Shown here: positions 53,770 through 62,682 of the stretch, one piece after another
How positions within the stretch are numbered: position 1 is the stretch's first letter
How the letters are laid out: each line of letters opens with the position of its first letter
Origin: an uncultured Lachnospiraceae bacterium
GTDB taxonomy: Bacteria > Bacillota > Clostridia > Lachnospirales > Lachnospiraceae
Assembly: GCA_947564735.1 (NCBI GenBank)
Contig: CANOEC010000003.1
Span: 62,001-126,000, forward strand
Length of the DNA: 64,000 nucleotides
Direction of reading: 5' to 3'
Translations under genes and position numbers: made by a program
Notes under the pieces: generated by a model
Seen by the model: only the letters and a program-made list of their open reading frames with translations
Told to the model about the DNA's origin: nothing
The model's database searches: none

Positions 53770-55710
53770 CTAATCTTTTTTATAAAACGGGCTTTCAAAT
53801 CCGGCCGCCGATAACGGCAGCCCTGCAGCCCATTCCGGGTTTACGGCCATGATGGCGTTTACTTCCTCCACGCTCCTTATGCCCTCCGGTACTTCCAGAA
53901 CAACCTCGTCATGCACATGGCAGACGATGTCAAATCCCGCCCTCTCCAAGCGGAGCATCGCCTCTGCCAGAATATCCCTAGAAGCTGCCTGAACGACATT
54001 CTCCACCAGTTTCGGACCGTAAGTTTCAAGCCTCATCCACTTTTTGCTTTCGCCGATCCCCTCAAAGGTAATGGAATCCCCTCCGAATTTGTTCGTACCC
54101 ATCCTCGGTTTTGCATAGGCAAGTTTCCTTCCAGATGGAAGCGTAATAAACATCATTCCGCTTTCGCAGCCGATTCCTATCCTGCCGATCCTTGCCGGTC
54201 TCTTTTCCCTTACTGCGGCAATGGCAGCATTATGGACCGCCCACCAGAATTCCGTAATATGCGGATTCGCCGTTCGCCATGAATTTACAAGTCCCGGCAG
54301 TTCCTCCTCGGAAAGCCCCATCGACAAAGCACCCATCGAAATCAAGGCTCCCGTGCTTCCCCCATAGCCGAGCGCCAGCTCTGCAATCTTGCCCTTCTGC
54401 CGTAAATGCCCGTTGACACCGCCCTTTTCCACCGGGATGCCGAACATCTGCGTGGCACTGGCGCAGTAAATATCAGCGCCGCCATTAAAGGCTTCAATCC
54501 TCCACTGCTCGCCGGACAGCCAAGCCAGCACCCTCGCCTCGATTGCGGAAAAGTCGGATACAATAAACCGGCAGCCGGGTTTTGCCACAAAAGCCGTCCT
54601 GATAAGTTCCGACAGCACATTGGGTGTATTTTCATAAAGAAGCTCTATCTCCTCATATCTTCCTTCCGTGACAAGCGCCCTCGCCAGTTCCAGATCCTCA
54701 ATGTGGTTCTGGGGAAGGTTATGGATCTGCACCAGCCGTCCTGCCCACCGCCCCGTCCTGTTTGCGCCGTAATGTTTGAGCAGCCCCCGGACACGGTTAT
54801 CCGAACACACCGCGCGGTCGATGGCTTCATATTTTTTCACCGAGGTTTTTGATGTGGCGAGACGGAGCTTTAGCATCTCCTGCACATTCCCGGTTGTTGC
54901 CTTTACCAGTTCCTTCACGTTTTCTTTTGCAAGGGAATCCACTTTCTGGCCGTTCTTTGCAAGCCACGACTTAAGCTGCGGCACGCTGTTAGGGTTTTCA
55001 AGCCCCGTCAGTTCATATGCCCGCTCCGATGCCGCCTCTTTGTATAGCAGGTCACAGGTTATGGCGTTGTTCACCAAATTTAAATCCACCATGATTCCAC
55101 GGTCATTGATCCGCTGGTCGAGGCAGTAAATTTCCTGCTCCCTGTCCGTAATCGGATATTTATAAAGCCTCTTCCGTATCTGTTTCTCCACATCGACATC
55201 ACGGATGCAGTATGTTTTGAACAGCTCCCATTTCTCCGGCACATCCGCCGGCAGATTTCTTGTCCTGCCGCCATTGGCTTTGGTCGGCTTACATGGGGAA
55301 CAGAAAAATTTGATCAGTTCCTTTCCCTCTGACATCTTCTGTCTGTCCAGTCCAAGCACCGCTCCAACTCCTTCCAGTGTCAGGGGAAGCGCAAGCATGG
55401 AGGACTGCACCGCCGTACACCGCCAGCTCTCCGGCTTCAAATGTATTCCGAGATGCTTGGAAAGACAGATGCGTTCAAAATTTGCATTAAACGCCGTCTT
55501 TATGACATCTTCTGAAAGAAGCATCTCCACTATTTCCTGCGGAAGCTCCTCTCCCTGCGCCAGATCCACCATCCCTATCTTCCCGTCATCAATGCAGTAT
55601 GCAAACAATAATATCTGGAATTCATCCGAATCAACGTAGCGGTATACACCGCAGTTCGGCAGAGAAGCATCACTGTATGTTTCAATATCAATCGCCAGTA
55701 TCCTTACCAT
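53770..55710 (-). CDS. family A DNA polymerase
   Basis: 646 residues from the ATG at 55710 (GGAGGG upstream). The N-terminal 3'-5' exonuclease has ILAIDIETYSDASL; the polymerase part has motif A FIVSDFSAIEARVLAWLSG, a motif B-like GKIAELALGYGGSTGAL and motif C CHVHDEVVLEVPEG. It lacks the 5' nuclease of host PolA. Replicates phage DNA. Confidence 0.96.
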   Translation of the reverse strand: MVRILAIDIETYSDASLPNCGVYRYVDSDEFQILLFAYCIDDGKIGMVDLAQGEELPQEIVEMLLSEDVIKTAFNANFERICLSKHLGIHLKPESWRCTAVQSSMLALPLTLEGVGAVLGLDRQKMSEGKELIKFFCSPCKPTKANGGRTRNLPADVPEKWELFKTYCIRDVDVEKQIRKRLYKYPITDREQEIYCLDQRINDRGIMVDLNLVNNAITCDLLYKEAASERAYELTGLENPNSVPQLKSWLAKNGQKVDSLAKENVKELVKATTGNVQEMLKLRLATSKTSVKKYEAIDRAVCSDNRVRGLLKHYGANRTGRWAGRLVQIHNLPQNHIEDLELARALVTEGRYEEIELLYENTPNVLSELIRTAFVAKPGCRFIVSDFSAIEARVLAWLSGEQWRIEAFNGGADIYCASATQMFGIPVEKGGVNGHLRQKGKIAELALGYGGSTGALISMGALSMGLSEEELPGLVNSWRTANPHITEFWWAVHNAAIAAVREKRPARIGRIGIGCESGMMFITLPSGRKLAYAKPRMGTNKFGGDSITFEGIGESKKWMRLETYGPKLVENVVQAASRDILAEAMLRLERAGFDIVCHVHDEVVLEVPEGIRSVEEVNAIMAVNPEWAAGLPLSAAGFESPFYKKD

Positions 55711-55784
55711 CCGGCATCCCTCCTTCCAAAAACGCCCCGGACGGACCATGCCGCCCGGAGCGCATCAGTTAATGCCTTACGGCA

Positions 55785-56336
55785 TCAGTCGAGAAAACCC
55801 TCGCCGTCATTCTCCACGGAATCAAAATCATCTGCCGCATTGGTACGGCTTCCAAGAGAAGGTCCCTGCCTTAACATCTGGATATTGCCAAGTCCCGCGC
55901 CAACGCCTCTGTTACCGTTACTGTTGTATCCGAAAAATGTCACGCTGATCCTTCCGTAGCAGCCGCTGTAAACCTCACTCTGGTCAAGAATGGGCTGGAC
56001 ATGCTTATCCACAATCTGCGGAGCCTGTTTGCTGTTGGCATTTAAGAACATGCTGTGGGCATAAGCCTCATCTTCCGGACGGTCGATATCGCCATCCCTC
56101 AAAGGCAGTTTCAGGTTCGCAGGAACCTTGCCGCCCCACTTCGGAAGTGACTCCTGCTTTGCCGCTTCCACCGCTTTCTGGATCTTGGCGATAGTCTCCT
56201 TGTCATCCTTATCGATGATCGCCGAAATGGAATACTTCGGATCCGACCCGTTGATGCTCTGCGGCTCCCAGCAGTTAAAATAGGAAAATCTGCAGGGAAT
56301 GACCACCTTTGTGGGATTGTTGTTTACTGTACTCAT
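55785..56336 (-). CDS. DUF2815 protein, probable ssDNA-binding protein
   Basis: 183 residues from the ATG at 56336 (GGAGG 8 nt upstream). An OB-like beta core (VVIPCRFSYFNCWEPQSING, YSISAIIDKDDKETI, GRISVTFFGYNSNGNRG) and an acidic flexible tail (DDFDSVENDGEGFLD) are the layout of phage single-strand binding proteins. Cotranscribed with DUF2800 and polymerase. Confidence 0.85.
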   Translation of the reverse strand: MSTVNNNPTKVVIPCRFSYFNCWEPQSINGSDPKYSISAIIDKDDKETIAKIQKAVEAAKQESLPKWGGKVPANLKLPLRDGDIDRPEDEAYAHSMFLNANSKQAPQIVDKHVQPILDQSEVYSGCYGRISVTFFGYNSNGNRGVGAGLGNIQMLRQGPSLGSRTNAADDFDSVENDGEGFLD

Positions 56337-56353
56337 AATAATTTCCTCCTTCT

Positions 56354-57481
56354 TCATTCGGCAAAATCCTCTCTTGCCGTGTCATGTTTATATGCTTCTC
56401 TTCTATCAGTTTCAGGCACGAGGACTAATTTCCCCTCCGGCTTATAAACCAGTCCGCCTAAAATCTCACTAAATTTCTTTTTGCCCATAAGGCGCTCCAT
56501 TTCGGTAATCCCGATAAGTGCCATCTTATAAATATCCTCGAACCCGGCTGCCTTTGCAGCCTCCGACACGGCATCCTCATCCGTGTATTTACGGTTTGAC
56601 TTGCCGCGCACAATCTTAAACCCCGGCCATTCTTTATGGTTCTCCACGGCTTCGTTCTGTGCATAGGCATACACCTCTTCCACCCACTTTTTCAGGGCAT
56701 CCGCTTTCAGCAGCACATCCGCCATCTCTTCATCCGTGAGAAGTTCCGGCTGTCTGAATTCAAGACGGGCCACCTCAAGGAAGAACTCCGCCCTTGCACG
56801 GCACTGGAATCTCGCCTTGCAGAAACGGCACGTTTCCGTTCCCGGATGGAAAGAACCCCGGTGTTCCAGCGCTTCCGCCACTTTCGGCACAAACACATCC
56901 CTGCCCCATGCCTTCAGTTCTTCTACGCCGATCTCCCATGTGGAATATGACTGCAGCCTCGGCTGCACGATGGTCAGTTCCACCGTTTCAATCGGATAAA
57001 GCATCTCCACTTCACTTAAGATACCCAGTCCGTAAGCCATCAGCTGCGGATTATCCTCTGCATAGACCGGGATTCCCTGCCCCATCTTAAGGTCAAAAAT
57101 GTGTACCTTTGTATCCGTGACAATGACCATATCCGCCGTCCCGAAACAGTCCCCGACATAAGTGCTCAAGTCTACCCTGTGTTCGACATCAAACATCGGA
57201 TCCCTGCATACCTTATGGGCTTCCCCGACTGCCTCGCACACGGCCGAGACATACTCGTCCACGGCCTCAAGATTTTCATCCGTGTAATAATCCGAATTGG
57301 GCCGTCTGGTGCATATCTTAAGATGCTTCTTTATCAGATGCTCCGCCATCGCATGAAGGGCAGTTCCTTCGGCCGCATATGTGGATTCCTCATCCGGGAA
57401 TCCCGCTTCTGCATCAAGCGATGCCGTGCAGCCGAGAATCTGCTTCAGCTTCGACGGGGAGGCTTTTGCATGTTTCCCCAT
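56354..57481 (-). CDS. DUF2800 nuclease-like protein
   Basis: 375 residues, a PD-(D/E)XK-fold phage protein of the RecB/Cas4 type: SPSKLKQILGCTASLDAE, AEGTALHAMAEHLIKKH, the active-site strands DMVIVTDTKVHIFDLKMGQG (D and DxK), and a C-terminal Cys cluster (CRFCKARFQCRARAEF) that may bind an iron-sulphur centre. Likely recombination exonuclease. Its ATG overlaps the previous stop. Confidence 0.88.
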   Translation of the reverse strand: MGKHAKASPSKLKQILGCTASLDAEAGFPDEESTYAAEGTALHAMAEHLIKKHLKICTRRPNSDYYTDENLEAVDEYVSAVCEAVGEAHKVCRDPMFDVEHRVDLSTYVGDCFGTADMVIVTDTKVHIFDLKMGQGIPVYAEDNPQLMAYGLGILSEVEMLYPIETVELTIVQPRLQSYSTWEIGVEELKAWGRDVFVPKVAEALEHRGSFHPGTETCRFCKARFQCRARAEFFLEVARLEFRQPELLTDEEMADVLLKADALKKWVEEVYAYAQNEAVENHKEWPGFKIVRGKSNRKYTDEDAVSEAAKAAGFEDIYKMALIGITEMERLMGKKKFSEILGGLVYKPEGKLVLVPETDRREAYKHDTAREDFAE

Positions 57482-57822
57482 CAAAGCACCTCCACTTTGG
57501 CAAGCAGCTCTGCCAGTTTCTCCTCCGGCACATCCGTCAGCTTCTCAACGCCGAACGAGCGCAGGACATCCTGACACGCTTCCATCTTGCCGTCCTTGAT
57601 CTTCTGTCTCATGGCGGCACGTACCGTTGCCACATCAGCCTTCGGTTCTGCCGTCTCTTTCTTTGCTTCCTGCATTGGCGTGTCTGCCACCTTCTTAGCC
57701 GTTTTCTCCGGCTTTTCAGGCTTTGTTGCAGGAGCAGACACCGCAGGGGAAACATCTGCAAGCTGTTCATACCCTGCTGCCATCATCTTCAAGCCTTCTG
57801 CTATCATTGCGTATCCGCTCAT
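57481..57822 (-). CDS. Ala/Lys-rich phage protein, function unknown
   Basis: 113 residues: a short N-terminal helix (IAEGLKMMAAGYEQLADV), a disordered Pro/Lys linker and a C-terminal helical domain (VRAAMRQKIKDGKMEACQDV) resembling small DNA-binding or Rho-N-like modules. Cotranslated with DUF2800 (TGATG overlap). Confidence 0.6.
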   Translation of the reverse strand: MSGYAMIAEGLKMMAAGYEQLADVSPAVSAPATKPEKPEKTAKKVADTPMQEAKKETAEPKADVATVRAAMRQKIKDGKMEACQDVLRSFGVEKLTDVPEEKLAELLAKVEVL

Positions 57823-57829
57823 AATTCCT

Positions 57830-58237
57830 CTACCTCCATTTCAATCCATCCACTTTCCTGCGGAATTCCGCATTCACACGGTCATCAATCTTCAGTGTAT
57901 CCGGCTTTATTTCACTACAGTCCGTGTCAAACATTCCCACGGGAATACCCAGCTCTTTTGCCTTTTCGATTTCATACTCCATGCCTTCCGTGATGCCTGT
58001 TCCGAAAATCCACATCATGTCGCACTGTTTCAACTGGTCAATTCCAAGTTCAATACCCCTGATGCGCTCATCCGGCTTGTCATCTGCTAAAAATTGCGGA
58101 AACAGCAGATGTGGCACTACGGGACTGTATCCGCAGCGGGCTGCGAATCTTGCATACTCCCTCGCTTTTACCACATTCGTTTCCACATCGCCACGATAGG
58201 CGGAGCAGATAAAAACCATATTTGTTTTTCTTGCCAT
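57830..58237 (-). CDS. DUF4406/DUF7768-like protein of the deoxyribosyltransferase fold
   Basis: 135 residues. FICSAYRGDVETNVVKAREY, SPVVPHLLFPQFL and the active-site-like FGTGITEGMEYEIEKAKELG are typical of nucleoside 2-deoxyribosyltransferase-like proteins in phages. Possible nucleotide metabolism or NAD-related role; substrate unknown. Confidence 0.75.
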   Translation of the reverse strand: MARKTNMVFICSAYRGDVETNVVKAREYARFAARCGYSPVVPHLLFPQFLADDKPDERIRGIELGIDQLKQCDMMWIFGTGITEGMEYEIEKAKELGIPVGMFDTDCSEIKPDTLKIDDRVNAEFRRKVDGLKWR

Positions 58238-58259
58238 ATCTTTTTCATCCTTTCTGCCG

Positions 58260-58598
58260 CTATGCTCTATTTGACAACTCGAAAGTTCTAAGGATCTGTT
58301 CCATGATCAGCTTGTCCTCTGGCTGCAGTCCTTCTGACAGGCGATGAAGCAGTTCTGCCTGATTCGGCTTTAAGTATTTATGGCTTGCGTACCAACCATC
58401 GGCCACATGGTATCCACCGCCATTTCCCTGCGTGGAATCAATCGGTATGTAATTAGGCTCGCCACAGAGAAACTCAATGTCACGCTGCGCTGTGCGCTTG
58501 CTGATTTTGAACTCATCCATCAGATTCTGCAGAGTGAAGAATCTTTTGTTTGAGATATATTCAGTTATCTGACTTCGTCTCTCATTAGCTGTCAGCAC
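58260..58598 (-). CDS. HTH (DeoR/WYL-type) regulator, no ligand domain
   Basis: 112 residues from a GTG at 58598. The winged helix-turn-helix TEYISNKRFFTLQNLMDEFK, ISKRTAQRDIEFLC matches WYL/DeoR regulators, but the WYL domain is absent. AAGGAGG is optimally spaced for an out-of-frame ATG 4 nt earlier that would encode only 5 residues, so translation may be reduced. Confidence 0.75.
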   Translation of the reverse strand: MLTANERRSQITEYISNKRFFTLQNLMDEFKISKRTAQRDIEFLCGEPNYIPIDSTQGNGGGYHVADGWYASHKYLKPNQAELLHRLSEGLQPEDKLIMEQILRTFELSNRA

Positions 58599-58679
58599 TC
58601 ATTACACACCTCCTTTCCTTTCGATGTCGTAATCATAAAATCCAAACTGGTCACCTATTGACCACTTTGAACAAGGTTA

Positions 58680-58860
58680 TTTATTTTTTCTAATCGTAAA
58701 CTGGATATCATCAATCATAAGAACATCCTCGGTTCTGTATTTTCAAAAACTTTGTAGGCAATTGCGTGAATAAAATGCGTCTTTCCGCACAGATATTCTC
58801 CCCTTCCCTTCGATAAAGGTTGGAAAAATTCTTCTTGCGGGTTTTCTCTCCCAAAATGCA
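58680..58860 (-). pseudogene. decayed DnaA-like AAA+ fragment
   Basis: Broken minus-strand frames read ...CGKTHFIHAIAYKVFENTEP (DnaA-like Walker A, GKTH-x-x-HAI) and, in a shifted frame, VLMIDDIQFTIRKN (DnaA-like Walker B, IDDIQF). In intact DnaA these are separated by about 50 residues; here about 10. No start, no full frame. The rest of the 58,599-59,036 gap holds only the terminator at its right end. Confidence 0.5.
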
Positions 58861-58951
58861 GACATATTTATATATCCAGTTTCGATTTTTTTGTAAAACG
58901 ATCTCTGATAATTTCTATAACTATTTTCAAGTTCTAAAAAAGCTCTGGGAA

Positions 58952-59002
58952 AAAAGCAAAAAAAGAGCCTGACAAACAGCATTCATCTGCTATCTGTCAG
59001 GC
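58952..59002 (-). terminator. strong terminator after the zinc-ribbon gene
   Basis: GCCTGACA...TGTCAGGC with inner AGCA/TGCT arm, then TCTTTTTTT, 35 bp after the stop at 59037. Confidence 0.9.
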
Positions 59003-59036
59003 GCGTATGTCATTTGCATCGTGCTCTGTACGGATA

Positions 59037-59213
59037 TTAACTTACTTTCCGTATTCCTATCTGCTTTTTACATTGCGGACACTTCTGAAAATAATCAGGA
59101 TGCCAATCAACTGGCATTTGATCTTCCGCGATCAGCTCCGACTGATTATTTTCATCAGCATCAATCAGTCTTTTGAAACCGCAAAACGGACAACTCAATT
59201 TTTTTCTCCTCAT
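59037..59213 (-). CDS. small zinc-ribbon protein
   Basis: 58 residues from the ATG at 59213 (GGAGGGA 7 nt upstream). CPFCGFKRLIDADENNQSEL and CPQCKKQIG give two CxxC knuckles. It follows the regulator gene by 4 bp and is ended by a strong terminator. Similar short ribbons occur in many Firmicutes elements; no role known. Confidence 0.75.
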   Translation of the reverse strand: MRRKKLSCPFCGFKRLIDADENNQSELIAEDQMPVDWHPDYFQKCPQCKKQIGIRKVS

Positions 59214-59217
59214 TCTG

Positions 59218-59892
59218 CTATCCCTCCCCATTATTATTTTCCAAAAATCGTGTAACATAATTTTTCACATCATCCCCCGGAATAAACTTTTCCTCATTCA
59301 ACACTATCGCCATATACAAATTATGCAACCTCATTTTTAACATATCCCCAACCAAATCAGTGGCACAAGCCGGCATGTATTTATCTGTCGTTGGATCATA
59401 TATTATAAGTTCATACCCACCCCTTTCTTTATCCTCAAAGACCTTACCTGTAATCGGCATTATTTTTGTTCTGCTTCCATCGCTCATGGTACATTCATAA
59501 AACGTTCCATTGCAAAATACCTTCTTTCTATGCTGAAATAATTTGGCAGGCAATTCTATGTTAAGCATAGATATAAATTCATCTGTCCTTTCCCACTTTA
59601 TATTTCCATCCAAAGTCCAAGATATTAATTTCTCAACATATTCCGACATTATTTTATCTGTTTCTGAACAAGTTGCATAACTGTGGAGAAGTAGGCTATC
59701 AATAGAAACGCCATAATGAAGCGCAATCTTCATCAACACTTCTGCACCCGGCAGGGTGTCAGGTTTTTGAGATAATCGTGCAAAATAACCTGTACTCACT
59801 CCTATTTCTGTCTCAAGCTCTCCAACTTTTTCATGAAACACCTTTCTGATATTATCAACATTTGATAAGAATAATGTGTTCTGATACTCCAT
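59218..59892 (-). CDS. XRE-like regulator with C-terminal effector part
   Basis: 224 residues. Helix-turn-helix FHEKVGELETEIGVSTGYFA, RLSQKPDTLPGAEVLMKIAL in the first ~70; then an alpha/beta part (YECTMSDGSRTKIMPITGKV, GGYELIIYDPTTDKYMPACA) of unknown use. GAGGAGG precedes the ATG at 59892. Two promoters and the immunity-type operator lie just upstream. Confidence 0.75.
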   Translation of the reverse strand: MEYQNTLFLSNVDNIRKVFHEKVGELETEIGVSTGYFARLSQKPDTLPGAEVLMKIALHYGVSIDSLLLHSYATCSETDKIMSEYVEKLISWTLDGNIKWERTDEFISMLNIELPAKLFQHRKKVFCNGTFYECTMSDGSRTKIMPITGKVFEDKERGGYELIIYDPTTDKYMPACATDLVGDMLKMRLHNLYMAIVLNEEKFIPGDDVKNYVTRFLENNNGEG

Positions 59893-59916
59893 TTCTTCCG
59901 CCTCCTCTATGTTACT

Positions 59917-59986
59917 ATTGTATCAAATTTTACTTATTTGTCAAATTTTATTTTTTTCTAATATTTTTGTCAACTTATCGGTTGAC
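59917..59986 (-). promoter_or_regulatory. two promoters and operator upstream of the 224-residue regulator
   Basis: Operator GTCAAC-N6-GTTGAC at 59,969-59,986. Its left half overlaps a -35 (TTGACA, 59,968-59,973) with TAAAAT at 59,945-59,950 after 17 bp. A second promoter has TTGACA (59,939-59,944) and TACAAT (59,917-59,922), 16 bp apart. Confidence 0.65.
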
Positions 59987-60028
59987 ATCTTGAGGATTTT
60001 TTAAGCACCTCTTCCGAGGTGCTTTTCG

Positions 60029-60823
60029 TTAAAGCGAAAATACCCGTTCCGGATACCCTATGGTAAATATGGCAGGATTATTATGCATGGTTGGTTTAAA
60101 GTCATACTCCAGCTGCTTAATCCTGATTCTTGCAGACTCCACCGATACATTGAATACCTCGGCTACATGGTTTGCCAGAAAAATCTCCTCAAGTCCCGGA
60201 GCCTCCGCTGTCAGATTCCTTCTTACGGCTTCATCCCCGCATACCACCTTCATTGCTTCCCTCGGCATCAAAATGGCAGCACTGAAATACTTTGCCTGAT
60301 GCTCAAGCCAGTCATGGTCTGTCGACAGTGTTCTTTTTGTTCCAACTCCGCCCTCTATGTCGGATTTCCTACAGGCTGTTCCCATCCTGTCAATCATATC
60401 AAAGAATGTAAGCTGGTTCGGATCCGTGTAGAAATAAGACTGCTGATAAATCCAATGTCCTGCCTCATGTCCCATTGTTGAACGCAGACGGTGTTCATCA
60501 TCGACAATGGTATTATCTATGATGACAGTTCCACGGCTTGCAGATATGTATTCAGCTCTCTGTCTTTCCGCATCATATATGGGAATCCTGTCCGTATCAT
60601 TAAACACCATTCTTCCAAGAATAAGTCCGCAGTGTGAGAGATTGTTATATTCAGGCGTGAGTCCCAGATAGAACTCCGCAAATTTCTCAATGTCCACCGC
60701 CCTTGGATGTGTAAGAATATCCGCATCAAAATCCTTTATGAAATTCTCTGCATCCTCTTCAATGTCCTTATTGAATAAAATAGGCACTCCATTACTCCGG
60801 CATTTAAAATCTGGTCTGTACAT
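60029..60823 (-). CDS. ImmA/IrrE-type metallopeptidase
   Basis: 264 residues. The zinc motif is STMGHEAGHWIYQQ (HExxH, about residue 117), with downstream Glu/His-bearing helices (HQAKYFSAAILMPREAM). ImmA cleaves a phage or element repressor on a stress signal. It follows the XRE repressor gene by 10 bp, the standard repressor-peptidase pair. Confidence 0.9.
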   Translation of the reverse strand: MYRPDFKCRSNGVPILFNKDIEEDAENFIKDFDADILTHPRAVDIEKFAEFYLGLTPEYNNLSHCGLILGRMVFNDTDRIPIYDAERQRAEYISASRGTVIIDNTIVDDEHRLRSTMGHEAGHWIYQQSYFYTDPNQLTFFDMIDRMGTACRKSDIEGGVGTKRTLSTDHDWLEHQAKYFSAAILMPREAMKVVCGDEAVRRNLTAEAPGLEEIFLANHVAEVFNVSVESARIRIKQLEYDFKPTMHNNPAIFTIGYPERVFSL

Positions 60824-60833
60824 AAATTGCGTT

Positions 60834-61223
60834 CTACCCCTTTCGAGCTTTTAATTCATCAAGAAGTACCTGCCATTCTTTTTCTCCTGCTCCTGTTTCC
60901 TTTGATAACCTCAAGGCTTCTACCACATACGAATTATCAACCAGATAGTCTACGCAGTCCTGTGGAACTACAATATCGGATGATGTTCTCGCTTGTGCCG
61001 CTATGTCATAAAGTGTATGAGTTTCTGTTTCTGTCAGGATTAAATATGCCGCCAGTCTTTCAAGGCGCTCTTTTGTGAAGGCACTTCTTCTGTCTTTCTC
61101 CACCTCACTGTAAAATTGTGGAGAAACCCCTATTGCTTTTGCTGTTTCTCTTAGTGATTTTCCTCTACTTTTTCTTAGTGTTTCAATATGTTTCCCAAAA
61201 CTTACCTTTTCGTTCTCATTCAT
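60834..61223 (-). CDS. XRE repressor, probable partner of ImmA
   Basis: 129 residues. Helix-turn-helix FGKHIETLRKSRGKSLRETA, GVSPQFYSEVEKDRR in the first 65, then a helical domain ending in a Lys-rich tail. The start at 61223 (MNENEK) is preferred; Met at 61238 is possible. Upstream are a consensus promoter and the operator shared with 59,969-59,986, which suggests autoregulation. Confidence 0.88.
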   Translation of the reverse strand: MNENEKVSFGKHIETLRKSRGKSLRETAKAIGVSPQFYSEVEKDRRSAFTKERLERLAAYLILTETETHTLYDIAAQARTSSDIVVPQDCVDYLVDNSYVVEALRLSKETGAGEKEWQVLLDELKARKG

Positions 61224-61369
61224 TGTTTTCAACCGCACTTTCTCTTAATTTTAATTTTTTCATTTTCACTCATTTACACTTTATTCATTGTTATGTGCGC
61301 CATTTATTTATTATATTTTTTATGGTAAGCCTGTCCTATTCTTAGGTTTTTAAAAACAGAACAACAGTC

Positions 61370-61429
61370 GTCAACCGTCAACTTAACGATTGACACTATT
61401 AATATAACAAAGGAGGATTGTACTGTCAA
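61370..61429 (-). promoter_or_regulatory. repressor promoter and operators
   Basis: TTGACA (61,424-61,429), 17 bp, TATATT (61,401-61,406). The palindrome GTCAAT-N6-GTTGAC (61,377-61,394 on the minus strand) covers the likely transcription start, with a further half-site at 61,370-61,375. Leader to the XRE gene about 150 nt, AT-rich, nothing else seen. Confidence 0.7.
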
Positions 61430-61437
61430 CCCCCTTT

Positions 61438-61971
61438 TTATAAAAAGTTTAATTCCATAATTTCAACAGCAGTTTCATGTATGGTTCTATCTTCAGTATT
61501 GATTCTTACTGCATCAGGATATTCCTTTTTCAAATATTTCATCTGCCAGTCTACTTTTGCTTTCTGTTGTATCTGTGCACTTTCATCTCGTATCGGATCA
61601 TTTTCTATACGGGCTATGATTGTTTCTTTTTTTGCTTCAAGAATAACATGAGTCATAGCTGTTCCCTTTTCTTCAAAATATTGAAACAGCTCTTTTTCAC
61701 ATAACTTATCAACGAGCGACATTGGCACAATAAGTATCTTGCCGCAATCATTCATCTTTTCTTCTAACACTTTCCTAAGTGTTTCCATAAAATACGCATT
61801 GTAATAAGGATCAAAGCCACTAAGTGCCTTAAGAAAATCATTTTGCACTAAATCATTCCAATACAGGTCAGACTCCACATATTCTGCATTCTTTTCAGAA
61901 AGCAACTCTTCCAGTTCTGCTGCCACATGAGATTTCCCCACGCCGTTGACACCATCAATCCAAATAATCAT
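61438..61971 (-). CDS. TmrB-like P-loop ATPase/kinase
   Basis: 177 residues from the ATG at 61971. MIIWIDGVNGVGKSHVAAEL is a Walker A-led N-terminus as in TmrB and chloramphenicol phosphotransferase-like proteins; MTHVILEAKKETIIARIEND gives the base-binding Arg region. Could be a nucleotide or antibiotic kinase or a phage accessory factor. It lies just outside the immunity promoter. Confidence 0.75.
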   Translation of the reverse strand: MIIWIDGVNGVGKSHVAAELEELLSEKNAEYVESDLYWNDLVQNDFLKALSGFDPYYNAYFMETLRKVLEEKMNDCGKILIVPMSLVDKLCEKELFQYFEEKGTAMTHVILEAKKETIIARIENDPIRDESAQIQQKAKVDWQMKYLKKEYPDAVRINTEDRTIHETAVEIMELNFL

Positions 61972-62041
61972 ATCTGCCCCCATTTTAGTGTGCTGCCTTT
62001 ATTCTTCAAAAAACTCCGTATAGATGTCACGGAATTCAATG

Positions 62042-62659
62042 CTACATATATGCTTTAATAAAAGCATCTGACAATTGAATGTCTGCTATGTCTGATAAAT
62101 CCCCAATTTTAATTTTCATCCATTTTTCTTTATTTTGGGTGGCATCCATTACCAGATACCTATATTCTTTTTGAAACGACAAATCGGCCTCTCTTTTCAA
62201 AAATGCAAAATTTTCTTTACCTGAAGACAATAATCGCATGGCTTCCATATCATCTTCAATACTTTCACTATAATAGAAAACATCTTTTCCCAAAAATAAA
62301 CATGCTGTACTCTCAACTTCCCTATCTAATCTCCGTATAAATTCCCATTCGTCTTTAATAATGACAACATGATTTCCAAATTCAGCCATTCTTTTCAATC
62401 CCTCTAAATCCAACTCATCACTCATATGATATAAACATAAGACATGACCAATCTCTTCATCAGGCTCAAGTCTAAAATTTATTGGGCTTCCATTCGGAGT
62501 AGTATATTTTGGGGTAAAAAACCTTCCCTCCTCAAGGTCTTGTTTTCCGGCAACTATCGCATTCTCTTGATTTCTATATTCTTTTACCGCTTTCAACCAT
62601 ATATTCCCACTTAAAAAGTTATCTGCTCCAACTTCATCAATAAACTTTAAAAATGCCAT
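62042..62659 (-). CDS. unknown protein beside the restriction gene
   Basis: 205 residues, soluble. Visible stretches: FTPKYTTPNGSPINFRLEPD, VVIIKDEWEFIRRLDREVES, ADLSFQKEYRYLVMDATQNK. The last resembles the FxxEYRY type of end seen in DUF2971-like proteins, a weak similarity. GAGG lies before the ATG at 62659. It starts 24 bp after the restriction gene stop and is probably cotranscribed, so a restriction/defence link is likely by context only. Confidence 0.6.
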   Translation of the reverse strand: MAFLKFIDEVGADNFLSGNIWLKAVKEYRNQENAIVAGKQDLEEGRFFTPKYTTPNGSPINFRLEPDEEIGHVLCLYHMSDELDLEGLKRMAEFGNHVVIIKDEWEFIRRLDREVESTACLFLGKDVFYYSESIEDDMEAMRLLSSGKENFAFLKREADLSFQKEYRYLVMDATQNKEKWMKIKIGDLSDIADIQLSDAFIKAYM

Positions 62660-62682
62660 ATCATACCTCTTTCACTTCTTCA

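Noticed and set aside
58743-58982. A 79-residue leftward frame
   Set aside because: It begins inside a strong terminator and runs through the DnaA-like remnant in the wrong frame.
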